Positions 7,227 to 15,257 are shown, counted from the stretch's first letter. The stretch: 64,000 nucleotides of DNA from Clostridium_AD sp050717635 (GCF_050717635.1 NZ_JBOITO010000003.1:189500-253499); one strand, 5' to 3'. Program-made: numbers and translations. Notes: generated from the sequence alone by a model not told the origin.

Positions 7227-8120
7227 ATGTTGAAAACAAGTAAAAAAATGTTGCTATTTTCTATTGTTTTTTCTGCTCTATTTTTTTCTGCCTGTGGGGC
7301 TAACAAAACAACTAATGATGCAAATATAAAAGAAAAAATTAATGTTGCTGTGTCTATAGTTCCACAGGAAACTTTTGTAAAAGCAGTCGGTGGAGATAAG
7401 GTCGATGTAATTACAATGATACCACCAGGGAAAAGTCCTGAGAATTTTGCGCCTAACCCTGAAATAATGGAAAGACTCAGTACCGCTTCTATATATTTCA
7501 CTATAGGTGTTCCGACTGAAAACGCAAATGTACTGCCTAAAATAAAAGATTTTAATAAAGATATAAAGATAGTTAATATGGCGGAAGTAGTTTCAAATGT
7601 TTATCCTGATAGAAAATTTGAATCGGGGGAGAGAGATCCTCATATATGGCTTTCACCTAAAAGAGCAATGGTTATGGTAAAGGAAATAGTAAGTGAACTT
7701 TCAATAAAAGATCCTACTAATAAGAGTTTTTATGAAACAAACGGTGAAAATTATATAAAAAAACTTGAAAAACTTGATATAGATACAAAAGATTCATTGT
7801 TGTCACTTAAGAAAAAGGCATTTATATGCTACCATCCAGCTTTGGGATATTTTGCGGATGAATATGGACTTGAGATGGTATCACTTGAAAAGGAAGGAAA
7901 AGAAGCAACAATTCAGGATTTACAAAACACAATAGATTTTGCTAAAAAAGAATATATAAATGTTATATTTTATCAAGCAGAAATAGATAGCAAACAATCT
8001 GAAACTTTTGCTTTAGAAATAGATGGAAAGGCTGAAATGGTAGAGCCACTTTCTGCAGATTATATAAATAATTTAGAAAAAATGGCTAAAACTTTTAAAG
8101 AAGTAATGGAGAGGGATTAA
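7227..8120 (+). CDS. Metal ABC transporter substrate-binding lipoprotein (ZnuA/TroA family)
   Basis: 297 residues. A basic start and hydrophobic stretch end in the lipobox FSAC with the lipidated Cys at residue 23. The mature part is a cluster A-I metal-binding protein: DPHIWLSPK carries the second metal His and CYHPALGYFADEYG the third. The first His of the family (normally PHxYEP) is replaced in KSPENFAPNPEIM, where Asn occupies that place, and the usual His-rich loop is missing. Zn or Mn is the likely cargo. It is co-transcribed with the ATPase and permease, which overlap or abut it. Confidence 0.88.
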   Translation: MLKTSKKMLLFSIVFSALFFSACGANKTTNDANIKEKINVAVSIVPQETFVKAVGGDKVDVITMIPPGKSPENFAPNPEIMERLSTASIYFTIGVPTENANVLPKIKDFNKDIKIVNMAEVVSNVYPDRKFESGERDPHIWLSPKRAMVMVKEIVSELSIKDPTNKSFYETNGENYIKKLEKLDIDTKDSLLSLKKKAFICYHPALGYFADEYGLEMVSLEKEGKEATIQDLQNTIDFAKKEYINVIFYQAEIDSKQSETFALEIDGKAEMVEPLSADYINNLEKMAKTFKEVMERD

Positions 8121-8121
8121 A

Positions 8122-8886
8122 ATGAATGCAGTTGAAATAAAAAATTTAAGTATGGATTATGAAAATTTAAATGCACTAAAAGATGTGAATTTAACTATTA
8201 AAGATAAGGAATTTGTTGCGATTTTAGGCCCTAATGGCGGAGGGAAGTCAACACTTTTAAAAGTGATATTAGGATTAATTAAACCTACGTCAGGGCAGGT
8301 AAAAGTGTATGGTGAAAATCCACATAATAAAAGAAATACTATAGGGTATGTACCACAATTTTCTAGTTTTGAAAAAACCTTCCCGATAAATGTGGTTGAT
8401 GTAGTACTTATGGGAAGGTTGAAATTTGGTATGAATTTTTTACGCAAATATTCTAAAGAAGATATGAAATATGCAGAAAATATAATGAATATGTTAGAGA
8501 TATATGAACTTAGAAACAGGCAGATAGGGCAACTTTCTGGTGGACAGATGCAAAAGGTATTAATTGCAAGGGCACTTTGTACAGAACCTAAACTTTTACT
8601 TTTGGATGAGCCAACTGCAAGTCTCGATGTGCAATCAAAAACTAGTATTTATTCATTGCTTAAAAATATTAATAAGAATATGACTATAGTTGTAGTTACT
8701 CATGATACAGGGTTTGTTTTTTCTTATGTAGATAAAATAGCTTGTTTAAATCAGAAGCTATTTTATCATGGAGAACCTGAACTTGATAAAGATACAATGG
8801 ACAGTGTTTATGGGTGCCCAGTAGATGCTATATCTCATGGTAATATACCTCATAGAGTACTTAGAAGTCATAAGGAGGGGAATTAA
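8122..8886 (+). CDS. Metal ABC transporter ATP-binding protein (ZnuC-like)
   Basis: 254 residues with Walker A GPNGGGKSTLLK near 36, Q-loop YVPQFSSFEKTFP near 76 (the FP tail is typical of metal importers), signature LSGGQMQKVLIARAL near 138, Walker B LLLLDEPTASLD near 158 and VVTHD near 192. It starts one base after the binding-protein stop and ends overlapping the permease start by one base, a tightly coupled three-gene importer. Confidence 0.92.
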   Translation: MNAVEIKNLSMDYENLNALKDVNLTIKDKEFVAILGPNGGGKSTLLKVILGLIKPTSGQVKVYGENPHNKRNTIGYVPQFSSFEKTFPINVVDVVLMGRLKFGMNFLRKYSKEDMKYAENIMNMLEIYELRNRQIGQLSGGQMQKVLIARALCTEPKLLLLDEPTASLDVQSKTSIYSLLKNINKNMTIVVVTHDTGFVFSYVDKIACLNQKLFYHGEPELDKDTMDSVYGCPVDAISHGNIPHRVLRSHKEGN

Positions 8887-9716
8887 TGATAGATGCAATA
8901 TTTAAATATACGTTTTTGCAGAATGCAATAATTGGAGCAGTGCTTGCAAGTATAATATGTGGTATTATCGGAACAATAGTTGTTGAAAAAAAGCTTGTGA
9001 TGATGAGCGGAGGTATTGCGCATGCTGCATTTGGTGGAGTAGGCATGGGTTATTTTTTAAACATAGAACCTATAATAGGTGCTCTAATATTTGCTGTAAT
9101 ATCTTCTTTTGGAATAGTTGAGATAAATAGAAAATCAAAAGTGAATACTGATACTATTATAGGTATGTTTTGGTCATTAGGTATGGCACTTGGGATTATA
9201 TTTATCTCGCTTACTCCTGGGTATCCTCCAGATATATCATCTTATCTTTTTGGGGATATACTTACGATCTCAAAATTAGATCTTTATATAATGGTTGGAT
9301 TGGATGCTATTGTTATTTTTATAGTAATAGCACTTTTTAATAATATAAAAGCTTATCTATTTGATGAGGAATTTTCTAAGGTAGTTGGCATTAATGTTAA
9401 ACTAATGGAGTATGTGGTATTTATACTTATAGCATTTAGCGTAGTAGTACTTATAAGGGTAGTTGGAATAATACTTATAATAGCACTTTTAACAGTTCCA
9501 CCCGCTATTTCTAAATTATTTACTTTTGATTTAAGAAAAATCATGCTTCTTTCAATTTTATTTGGTGTGGTATTTTCGCTATTAGGACTTTATATATCAT
9601 ATAAGCTTCATATTGCTTCTGGAGCTTCTATAATAATTGTAGCAGTGAGTACTTATATTATATTTTTTATGTCATCTAAATTGCTAAAGAAGAAAGTTAA
9701 GCCACATACATTATAA
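8886..9716 (+). CDS. Metal ABC transporter permease (ZnuB/ABC-3 family)
   Basis: 276 residues with about eight membrane helices. The N-terminal stretch MSGGIAHAAFGGVGMGYFL is the diagnostic ABC-3 segment (SGGISHAAFGGVGLGY-type), and a later LLTVPPAISKLF segment forms the coupling region. It completes the importer with the lipoprotein and ATPase. A strong terminator follows at 9742-9770. Confidence 0.92.
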   Translation: MIDAIFKYTFLQNAIIGAVLASIICGIIGTIVVEKKLVMMSGGIAHAAFGGVGMGYFLNIEPIIGALIFAVISSFGIVEINRKSKVNTDTIIGMFWSLGMALGIIFISLTPGYPPDISSYLFGDILTISKLDLYIMVGLDAIVIFIVIALFNNIKAYLFDEEFSKVVGINVKLMEYVVFILIAFSVVVLIRVVGIILIIALLTVPPAISKLFTFDLRKIMLLSILFGVVFSLLGLYISYKLHIASGASIIIVAVSTYIIFFMSSKLLKKKVKPHTL

Positions 9717-9741
9717 TAAGATTATATAATTATATATAATG

Positions 9742-9770
9742 GTAAAGTTTAAATTTGTTTTAAACTTTAC
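9742..9770 (+). terminator. Terminator of the metal importer operon
   Basis: 12-bp perfect stem GTAAAGTTTAAA / TTTAAACTTTAC followed by an eight-T run. Confidence 0.9.
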
Positions 9771-9791
9771 TGTTTTTTTTATAAAGAATCA

Positions 9792-9854
9792 ATTGGCATT
9801 TGACAATAACTAATATTAGGGGTATTATAAAAGATGAAAGTGGCAAATGCCAAT
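9792..9854 (+). promoter_or_regulatory. Promoter framed by an 11-bp inverted repeat (second copy of the 4241 layout)
   Basis: ATTGGCATTTG at 9792-9802 is inverted at 9844-9854. TTGACA (9800-9805), a 17-base spacer and TATTAT (9823-9828) lie between. The bases CATTTGACAATAACT around the -35 are identical to those at 4249-4263, and the right arm again lies at the presumed transcript start. It is likely the start of the NifX/MinD operon. Confidence 0.75.
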
Positions 9855-9882
9855 ATACATAGGTCGGTTTAATGATAAAGTA

Positions 9883-9902
9883 GACTACATGTACATGTAG
9901 TC
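9883..9902. repeat. Perfect 20-bp palindrome in the leader of the NifX/MinD operon
   Basis: GACTACATGTACATGTAGTC reads the same on both strands. It lies about 55 bases after the -10 and about 75 before the first start codon. No T run follows, so an operator (or an RNA hairpin) is more likely than a terminator. Confidence 0.7.
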
Positions 9903-9977
9903 ACGGATTCTTAAATATAATAAACTGATTTGTAACTGTATACTAACGAATATAATAAAAATATTGGAGGTAAAATA

Positions 9978-10343
9978 ATGAGAATAGCGATTTCATCAAC
10001 AGGTAAAACTACTGAAGATTTATTAAATACTAGGTTTGGAAGATGTGGATATTTTCAAATTCATGATACTGAAAGTGGAGAAGTTAAAGTTATAGAAAAC
10101 AAGGGTCAAAATGCCAGCGGTGGAGCAGGGATTCTTGCATCAAACCAAATAATTGATGAAAATATAGATGTTATTATTACAGGGAATCTTGGTCCTAATG
10201 CTTTCGAACTTATTGAAAAAGCAGAAATTAAAGCATATAAGTGTGAAAGTATTGTTATAAGCTCAGCACTTTTAAAATATAATAAAGGCGAACTAGAACA
10301 AATACAGATGTCTGGTCCTGCATATCATGGTGGAGGTAAATAA
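9978..10343 (+). CDS. NifX/NifB-C family (dinitrogenase FeMo-cofactor-like) protein
   Basis: 121 residues: MRIAISSTGKTTEDLLNTRFGRCGYFQIHD at the start, a middle NASGGAGILASNQIIDENIDVIITGNLGPNAF and a Gly/His tail ending PAYHGGGK. This is the ribonuclease-H-like NifX fold shared by NafY, NifY and the Mo-Cu 'orange protein'. It probably binds a metal-sulfur cluster through its tail and surface residues. It is followed 1 base later by the first MinD-type ATPase, the same order as in ORP clusters. Confidence 0.88.
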   Translation: MRIAISSTGKTTEDLLNTRFGRCGYFQIHDTESGEVKVIENKGQNASGGAGILASNQIIDENIDVIITGNLGPNAFELIEKAEIKAYKCESIVISSALLKYNKGELEQIQMSGPAYHGGGK

Positions 10344-10344
10344 A

Positions 10345-11181
10345 ATGGGAATGAATATAGCAGTTCTTAGTGGAAAAGGAGGAACAGGTAAAACTACGAT
10401 TTCAACTAATCTTGCTCTTGCATTAAAGGCGAATTATATTGATTGTGATGTTGAAGAACCAAATGGATTCTTGTTTTTAAAACCTGAAGTAGATAAAACA
10501 GAAAAGGTTATGGTAGAGTATCCAATTATAGATAAAGCTAACTGTGTTTCATGTGGAGATTGTGTAAATGCATGCCAATTTAATGCTCTTGCAAAAGTGA
10601 AAGATGAAATTTTACTTTTTGAAAAGTTATGTCATGGATGTGGGGCTTGTAAAATAGCATGTAAACATAATGCTATAACTTATAAAAAAAGACAGACAGG
10701 TAAAATTGAAAGTGGAAAAGTAAGAGACATAGATTGTAGTAGAGGAATTTTAAATGTAAAAGAACCTATGGCAGTTCCTGTTATTAGGCAATTACTTAAA
10801 AATATATCAGGGGGAGTTAATTTAATTGATTGTCCTCCAGGTACTTCTTGTAGTGTAGTAAATGCATTAAAATATGCAAATGCTGCAATACTTGTAACAG
10901 AACCTTCAGAATTTGGACTTCATGATTTGAAAATGGCAGTAGGAGTTGTAAAAATGTATAATATACCTTTTGGTATTGTTATAAATAAAGACGATGAAAG
11001 TGATAATATAATAAAAAGATATTGCAGGGAAGAAAAAATAAAGTTATTAGGAACTATTCCTTATAGCAAAAATACAGCAGTACTTTATTCTAAGGGAGAA
11101 ATATTATATGATGATCCACATCATAAACTACTATTTGATGAACTTTCAAAGGAAGTAAAGGATGTGATATCATGGAACTAG
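10345..11181 (+). CDS. MinD/Mrp-type P-loop ATPase with inserted 2x[4Fe-4S] ferredoxin
   Basis: 278 residues from the ATG at 10345, 8 bases after GGAGG. The deviant Walker A LSGKGGTGKTT is at the N-terminus. A ferredoxin insert follows near residues 65-105 (CVSCGDCVNACQF, CHGCGACKIACKH), then the switch LIDCPPGTSC near 160. Such ATPases occur in pairs in ORP clusters and are related to Fe-S cluster carriers (Mrp/NBP35). Cytoplasmic. It overlaps the second ATPase gene by 10 bases, so a heterodimer is likely. Confidence 0.9.
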   Translation: MGMNIAVLSGKGGTGKTTISTNLALALKANYIDCDVEEPNGFLFLKPEVDKTEKVMVEYPIIDKANCVSCGDCVNACQFNALAKVKDEILLFEKLCHGCGACKIACKHNAITYKKRQTGKIESGKVRDIDCSRGILNVKEPMAVPVIRQLLKNISGGVNLIDCPPGTSCSVVNALKYANAAILVTEPSEFGLHDLKMAVGVVKMYNIPFGIVINKDDESDNIIKRYCREEKIKLLGTIPYSKNTAVLYSKGEILYDDPHHKLLFDELSKEVKDVISWN

Positions 11182-12023
11182 TAATTTTAAGTGGTAAAGG
11201 TGGAACGGGTAAAACTACAATTGCAACAGCATTAGCTGAACTTGCTAAAGATGTAACAAGAATCGATTGTGATGTAGATGCACCTAATCTTTATATGTTT
11301 TACAAAGGACATAATATTTACAAAAATGATTTTGTAGGTGGTAAAAAAGCAGTAATAGATGAATCTCTTTGTACTAAGTGTGGTAAATGTGAGATCGCGT
11401 GTAAATTTGAAGCTATAGAAAATTGCAAGATAAATTTATTTGCTTGCGAAGGGTGTGGAGCTTGCACACTTATATGTCCACATAATGCTATAAAATTAAA
11501 ATCAGAAAAAACAGCAGAAACATTTATTACTAAGTTAGATAAAGGTATAATTTCAAGAGCAGAAATGGATATAGGCAGTGATGGTTCAGGACTTCTAGTA
11601 ACGCTTCTTAGGAAAAACGGTAAAAAATTTAGTGACAATAAGAAATTAACTATATTAGATGGCTCACCAGGTATTGGATGTCCTGTTATAGCATCAATAA
11701 CAGGAAGTGATGCAGTACTCGCTGTTACAGAACCTACAAAATCAGGTCTTGGAGATTTAAAGAGAGTAGTAGAATTATGTGAACATTTTGGAGTTATTAC
11801 AATAGTTTGTATAAATAAATATGACATCAATGAAGAAGTAGCTAAAGAAATAGAAGACTTTGTTCATGATAAAGGCTTGGAAATAGTTGGTAAAATTCCA
11901 TATGATGATGTTGTTATGAAATCTATAAATGATTTAAAACCAATTACTTGTTACAAAGATAGTATAGCCGAAATAGCTATTGAAGATATGTGGAGTAATA
12001 TTAAAGATTTATTTAAACTTTAA
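11172..12023 (+). CDS. Second MinD/Mrp-type ATPase with ferredoxin insert
   Basis: 283 residues. Walker A LSGKGGTGKTT starts at residue 5. The ferredoxin motifs CTKCGKCEIACKF and CEGCGACTLICPH lie near 71-110, and the switch LDGSPGIGCPV near 166. It is paralogous to the preceding protein and translationally coupled to it, with the same layout as the paired ATPases beside the orange protein of Desulfovibrio. It presumably delivers or inserts a metal-sulfur cluster into the neighbouring NifX proteins; that is inference. Confidence 0.9.
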   Translation: MELVILSGKGGTGKTTIATALAELAKDVTRIDCDVDAPNLYMFYKGHNIYKNDFVGGKKAVIDESLCTKCGKCEIACKFEAIENCKINLFACEGCGACTLICPHNAIKLKSEKTAETFITKLDKGIISRAEMDIGSDGSGLLVTLLRKNGKKFSDNKKLTILDGSPGIGCPVIASITGSDAVLAVTEPTKSGLGDLKRVVELCEHFGVITIVCINKYDINEEVAKEIEDFVHDKGLEIVGKIPYDDVVMKSINDLKPITCYKDSIAEIAIEDMWSNIKDLFKL

Positions 12024-12070
12024 AAAAATATATGAAATTAATTAATTTAAAATATAAGGAGGAATTATTA

Positions 12071-12409
12071 ATGAGAATAGCAGTGGCAAGTGAAGAAAGT
12101 AAAGTAAGTGGACATTTTGGGTATTGTGATGGTTTTAAAATATATGAAGTAGAGGAAGGTAAAACAGTAAGTAAGAGTTTTACTGCAAATCCAGGACATA
12201 AGCCTGGATATCTTCCAGTATTCTTGAAGGAATTGAATGTAAATATTATTATTGCAGGTGGAATGGGAGAAACAGCACAAAACTTATTCAATGAAAATGG
12301 TATTGAGGTAGTAGTTGGTGCACAGGGATTAAGTGATGATGCAGTACAAAAATATATAAGTGGTGAATTAACATCAACGGGTACTGTTTGTCATGAACAT
12401 ATACAGTAG
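12071..12409 (+). CDS. NifX-family protein, second copy
   Basis: 112 residues from the ATG at 12071, behind AAGGAGGAA; an in-frame ATG at 12032 lacks a site. It has MRIAVASEESKVSGHFGYCDGFKIYEVEEG, then NIIIAGGMGETAQNLFNENGIEVVVGAQG and a short tail TVCHEHIQ. The SGHFGYCDGF segment is the hallmark of this family. It shares the fold but little sequence with the copy at 9978, so the operon makes two different cluster carriers. Confidence 0.88.
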   Translation: MRIAVASEESKVSGHFGYCDGFKIYEVEEGKTVSKSFTANPGHKPGYLPVFLKELNVNIIIAGGMGETAQNLFNENGIEVVVGAQGLSDDAVQKYISGELTSTGTVCHEHIQ

Positions 12410-12455
12410 GTGCCGATAATTTTATAAACAAATTATACAAAATGGGGGAATTAAA

Positions 12456-12947
12456 ATGGTAAAAATTCAAGCGGATATGAAATCTTGTCTACAACCAATG
12501 CCAAAAGTAATAGTTTCGTGTAGAGGACTTGATGGTAAAAATAATGCATTAGTAGTAGCTTATTGCTGTAATTGTAGTTACGATCCACCAATGATTATGG
12601 TAGGTATTGTTCCATCAAGATATTCTCATAAAATCGTGAAAGAAACAGGTTGTTTTGTAGTAAATATAGCTGCTAAAGATCAGAAAGAAATGTTTGATTA
12701 TTTGGGTAGCACTAGTGGTAGAGATGAAGATAAATTTGCAAAACTTGATATAAGTGTTGAAGAAGCAGTAAAGGTCAATGCTCCACTATTAGCAGATTGT
12801 CCTATAAATATAGAATGTACGGTAGTAGATTCTATACTTACTGGTTCACATGAAATGTTTGTAGGTAAAATTGAATATATGCATACTGACAGAAATGTAG
12901 TTGATGATAAGGGTCATATCGATTATTCTAAAATAGAACTTATATAA
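12456..12947 (+). CDS. Flavin reductase / flavoredoxin-like FMN-binding protein
   Basis: 163 residues with the split-barrel FMN-binding fold (flavin_reduct). The start LQPMPKVIVSCRG replaces the usual PxPVxLVT strand. A middle PPMIMVGIVPSRYSHKIVKETGCFVVNIA is followed by YLGSTSGRDEDKFAKL and the late SHEMFVGKIEYM strand. Several cysteines (AYCCNCSYD) are unusual for the family. It may act as a flavoredoxin-type electron carrier for the cluster. It is separated from the NifX gene by 46 bases with a GGGGG ribosome site. Confidence 0.82.
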   Translation: MVKIQADMKSCLQPMPKVIVSCRGLDGKNNALVVAYCCNCSYDPPMIMVGIVPSRYSHKIVKETGCFVVNIAAKDQKEMFDYLGSTSGRDEDKFAKLDISVEEAVKVNAPLLADCPINIECTVVDSILTGSHEMFVGKIEYMHTDRNVVDDKGHIDYSKIELI

Positions 12948-12964
12948 CATTATCATAATAGTTA

Positions 12965-13022
12965 TTGACATATACCCAAAATAGAGTATAATGGTAATTA
13001 TAAAGGGCATATGTTCAAGATC
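12965..13022 (+). promoter_or_regulatory. Promoter with two 17-nt boxes 39 bp apart (copy 2)
   Basis: TTGACA 12965-12970, 16-base spacer, TATAAT 12987-12992. Box 1, GACATATACCCAAAATA, is at 12967-12983. Box 2, GGCATATGTTCAAGATC, is at 13006-13022. The offset and placement are the same as at 5870-5927. Confidence 0.72.
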
Positions 13023-13038
13023 AAAAGGAGATGATGTT

Positions 13039-13215
13039 ATGTCAAGAAGAGACGGTACGGGTCCAACAGGAATGGGACCTAAAACAGGCAGAGGATTAGG
13101 ATTATGCAACGTAGCTAAAGTTGCAACTGTAGTTGGAGGATTGGGACTTAAAATGGGCCTTGGAACTAAAAGGGGACTAGGTAAAACAAACAATCCTAAT
13201 AGTAAAAAAAAATAA
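13039..13215 (+). CDS. Short DUF5320-type Gly-rich peptide
   Basis: 58 residues from the ATG at 13039 (AAAAGGAGATGATG). MSRRDGTGPTGMGPKTGRGL is almost the same as the start of the 5947 protein, followed by G-L-G-L/K/M repeats and a basic tail. It has one Cys (LCN). It sits immediately before the radical SAM gene, separated by a terminator. It could be a cluster-binding peptide or a substrate of the radical SAM enzyme; neither is shown. Confidence 0.75.
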   Translation: MSRRDGTGPTGMGPKTGRGLGLCNVAKVATVVGGLGLKMGLGTKRGLGKTNNPNSKKK

Positions 13216-13220
13216 TCGAA

Positions 13221-13258
13221 TAATAAATAAGAGGTAGTAATCTACCTCTTATTTATTA
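13221..13258 (+). terminator. Terminator after the DUF5320 peptide
   Basis: 17-bp stem TAATAAATAAGAGGTAG paired with 13242-13258, 4-base loop, T-rich tail. It lies only 48 bases before the radical SAM start, so some readthrough or attenuation may feed that gene. Confidence 0.85.
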
Positions 13259-13305
13259 TTGATTTTTAATAAATATTATTGTAAATGAAAGAAGGAATTA
13301 TTCAA

Positions 13306-14676
13306 ATGAGAAATATACATAAATTTAAATGCAAAGGTGATAATTTTATTTTAGATGTAAGTTCAGGTTCTATCCATGTGGTAGATGATATTATTTATGA
13401 TATACTTGCTGATGAGGGTGTGGGAAGTAGAAGTGATGTTATAAATAAGTATAGCGGAAAATATGATGAGAATGATTTAAACGAATGTTATGATGAAATA
13501 GAAGAACTTATAAAAGATGATAAATTGTACTCTGAGGATGTATATGAGTCTATTGCTAAAAAATTTGAAGAGGAACCTGATTATATAAAAGCTGTATGTC
13601 TTAATATAGCTCACGATTGTAATTTAAGGTGTAAATACTGTTTTGCTGATGGGGAAGGTTATGATAAGCAAAAGATACTCATGAGCTTTGACGTTGCTAA
13701 AAGAAGTATTGATTTTTTAATACAAAATTCAGGTCCAAGAAAGAATATTGAAGTGGATTTTTTTGGTGGAGAGCCTCTTTTAAATATGGATGTTGTTAAA
13801 AAAACTGTTGATTATGCAAGAGGACTAGAAAAACAACATAATAAAAACTTTAGATTTACAATTACAACAAATGCAACGTTATTAACTCCTGATATTATGG
13901 AATATTTAGATAAGAACATGATAAATATTGTACTTAGTATTGATGGTAGAAAAGAAATACAAGATAATATTAGGGTGAAAATTAATGGCGATGGAACTTA
14001 TGATGATATTCTTCCTAAAATTAAAACTATGGTTAAAATGAGACATAAATCTAAAAAACAATATTATATAAGAGGAACCTTTACAGCAGAGAATTTGGAT
14101 TTTTCTAAAGATATAAAACATTTTATAGATCTTGGTTTTAAAGAAATTTCAATAGAGCCAGTAGTACTTCCAGCTGGTGATGTGCTTTCTATTAAAGAAG
14201 AACATTTAGAACAAATATATGATGAATATGATAAAATTTTTGATGAACTATTATTACATGATGATGTAATATTTTACCATTATAATATAGATATTAATGG
14301 AGGAGCATGTATTTATAAAAGAATATCAGGTTGTGGTGCTGGTTTTGAATATATAGCAGTAACACCTGAAGGAGATTTATATCCTTGTCATCAGTTTGTA
14401 GGTAATGCAAACTATCTTATGGGTAATGTGTTTGAGGGTATTAAAAACAAAGAAATGCCAAGCGTTTTTAGACGAGCTAATATATACAACAAACCAGACT
14501 GTAAAAAATGTTGGGCTAGATTTTATTGTAGTGGAGGTTGTCAAGCTAATAATTTTAATTCAACTGGTAATATAAAAACACCTTATGAAATTGGATGTAA
14601 AATGCAAAGCAAAAGAGTTGAATATGCTATTGCATTACAATATTATAGAAATAATAAAAAGGAAAAGAAATTTTAA
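13306..14676 (+). CDS. Radical SAM/SPASM enzyme of the SCIFF-maturase type
   Basis: 456 residues from the ATG at 13306, which has GAAGGAA upstream; the earlier ATG at 13285 would place that site inside the gene. The N-terminal IHKFKCKGDNFILDVSSGSIHVVDD resembles the RiPP-recognition region of SCIFF maturases. The radical SAM motif CNLRCKYCFA follows near residue 112. The SPASM/twitch region holds GCGAGFEYIAVTPEGDLYPC, CKKCWARFYCSGGC and a final IGCK, ligating two auxiliary [4Fe-4S] clusters. The family cross-links Cys to Thr in the 45-residue, six-Cys SCIFF peptide, but no such peptide is encoded in the window. The partner here may differ. Confidence 0.85.
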   Translation: MRNIHKFKCKGDNFILDVSSGSIHVVDDIIYDILADEGVGSRSDVINKYSGKYDENDLNECYDEIEELIKDDKLYSEDVYESIAKKFEEEPDYIKAVCLNIAHDCNLRCKYCFADGEGYDKQKILMSFDVAKRSIDFLIQNSGPRKNIEVDFFGGEPLLNMDVVKKTVDYARGLEKQHNKNFRFTITTNATLLTPDIMEYLDKNMINIVLSIDGRKEIQDNIRVKINGDGTYDDILPKIKTMVKMRHKSKKQYYIRGTFTAENLDFSKDIKHFIDLGFKEISIEPVVLPAGDVLSIKEEHLEQIYDEYDKIFDELLLHDDVIFYHYNIDINGGACIYKRISGCGAGFEYIAVTPEGDLYPCHQFVGNANYLMGNVFEGIKNKEMPSVFRRANIYNKPDCKKCWARFYCSGGCQANNFNSTGNIKTPYEIGCKMQSKRVEYAIALQYYRNNKKEKKF

Positions 14677-14734
14677 AAATTATTTATGCTTCAGATGGTT
14701 TAAAATAAAAGTAGTAAATACGGGAGGAATTAAA

Positions 14735-15175
14735 ATGCCAAGACCAATAAAATTTAGAAGAGTAGAGTTTTTTCCTGAGGACACTTATTTTGTACCCTGG
14801 GGTAAGCCTAAATGTCAGATCGAAGAAATATCTTTAAAAGTAGAGGAACTTGAGGCAATGAGGCTTAAGGACATTGAAGAATTGAATCAAGAAGAATGTG
14901 GAGAAAAAATGCAAGTATCTAGGCAAACGTTTCAAAACATTATAGATAGTGCAAGAAAAAAGGTGGCTATTGCGTTAACTGAAGGAAAAGCTATAAGGAT
15001 AAGTGGCGGTAATTACAGGACCATATTTTGTAAATTTAAATGTTCTAATTGCCATAGCTTATATGAGATAAATTATGAACAAGATAAACACGTTTGTCCA
15101 GATTGTGGTTCGGATAAAGTTGTTTGTGTCAAGAAAGCAAAGGTTTGTAAAAAATGGTGCAAAGATTGTACTTAA
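14735..15175 (+). CDS. DUF134 family DNA-binding protein with C-terminal Cys-rich zinc ribbon
   Basis: 146 residues from the ATG at 14735 (GGGAGGAA). MPRPIKFRRVEFFPEDTYFVP is the DUF134 signature. A sigma-70 region 4-like helix-turn-helix follows (LEAMRLKDIEELNQEECGEKM, VSRQTFQNIIDSARKKVA). The C-terminus adds CKFKCSNCHSLYEI and CPDCGSDKVVC, a metal-binding ribbon, and a Cys-Lys tail. It is a likely regulator of this cluster and a candidate reader of the repeated promoter boxes; no target is proven. Confidence 0.85.
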   Translation: MPRPIKFRRVEFFPEDTYFVPWGKPKCQIEEISLKVEELEAMRLKDIEELNQEECGEKMQVSRQTFQNIIDSARKKVAIALTEGKAIRISGGNYRTIFCKFKCSNCHSLYEINYEQDKHVCPDCGSDKVVCVKKAKVCKKWCKDCT

Positions 15176-15181
15176 GAATTT

Positions 15182-15212
15182 AAAGCGCTTAGAATAAAGT
15201 TTCGGCGCTTTT
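15182..15212 (+). terminator. Weak terminator after the first DUF134 gene
   Basis: AAAGCGC at 15182-15188 is complemented by GCGCTTT near 15205-15212, followed by T-rich sequence. The loop is long. Confidence 0.55.
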
Positions 15213-15229
15213 ATTTTTTGTAATAGATA

Positions 15230-15257
15230 TTAATATATACCCAAAATAGAGTATACT
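15230..15257 (+). promoter_or_regulatory. Promoter with one conserved box (copy 3)
   Basis: The core ATATACCCAAAATAGAGTATA is the same as in copies 1 and 2. The -35 is degenerate (TTAATA, 15230-15235), the spacer is again 16 and the -10 is TATACT (15252-15257). No second box is found 39 bases downstream. It drives the deformylase and second DUF134 gene. Confidence 0.6.
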
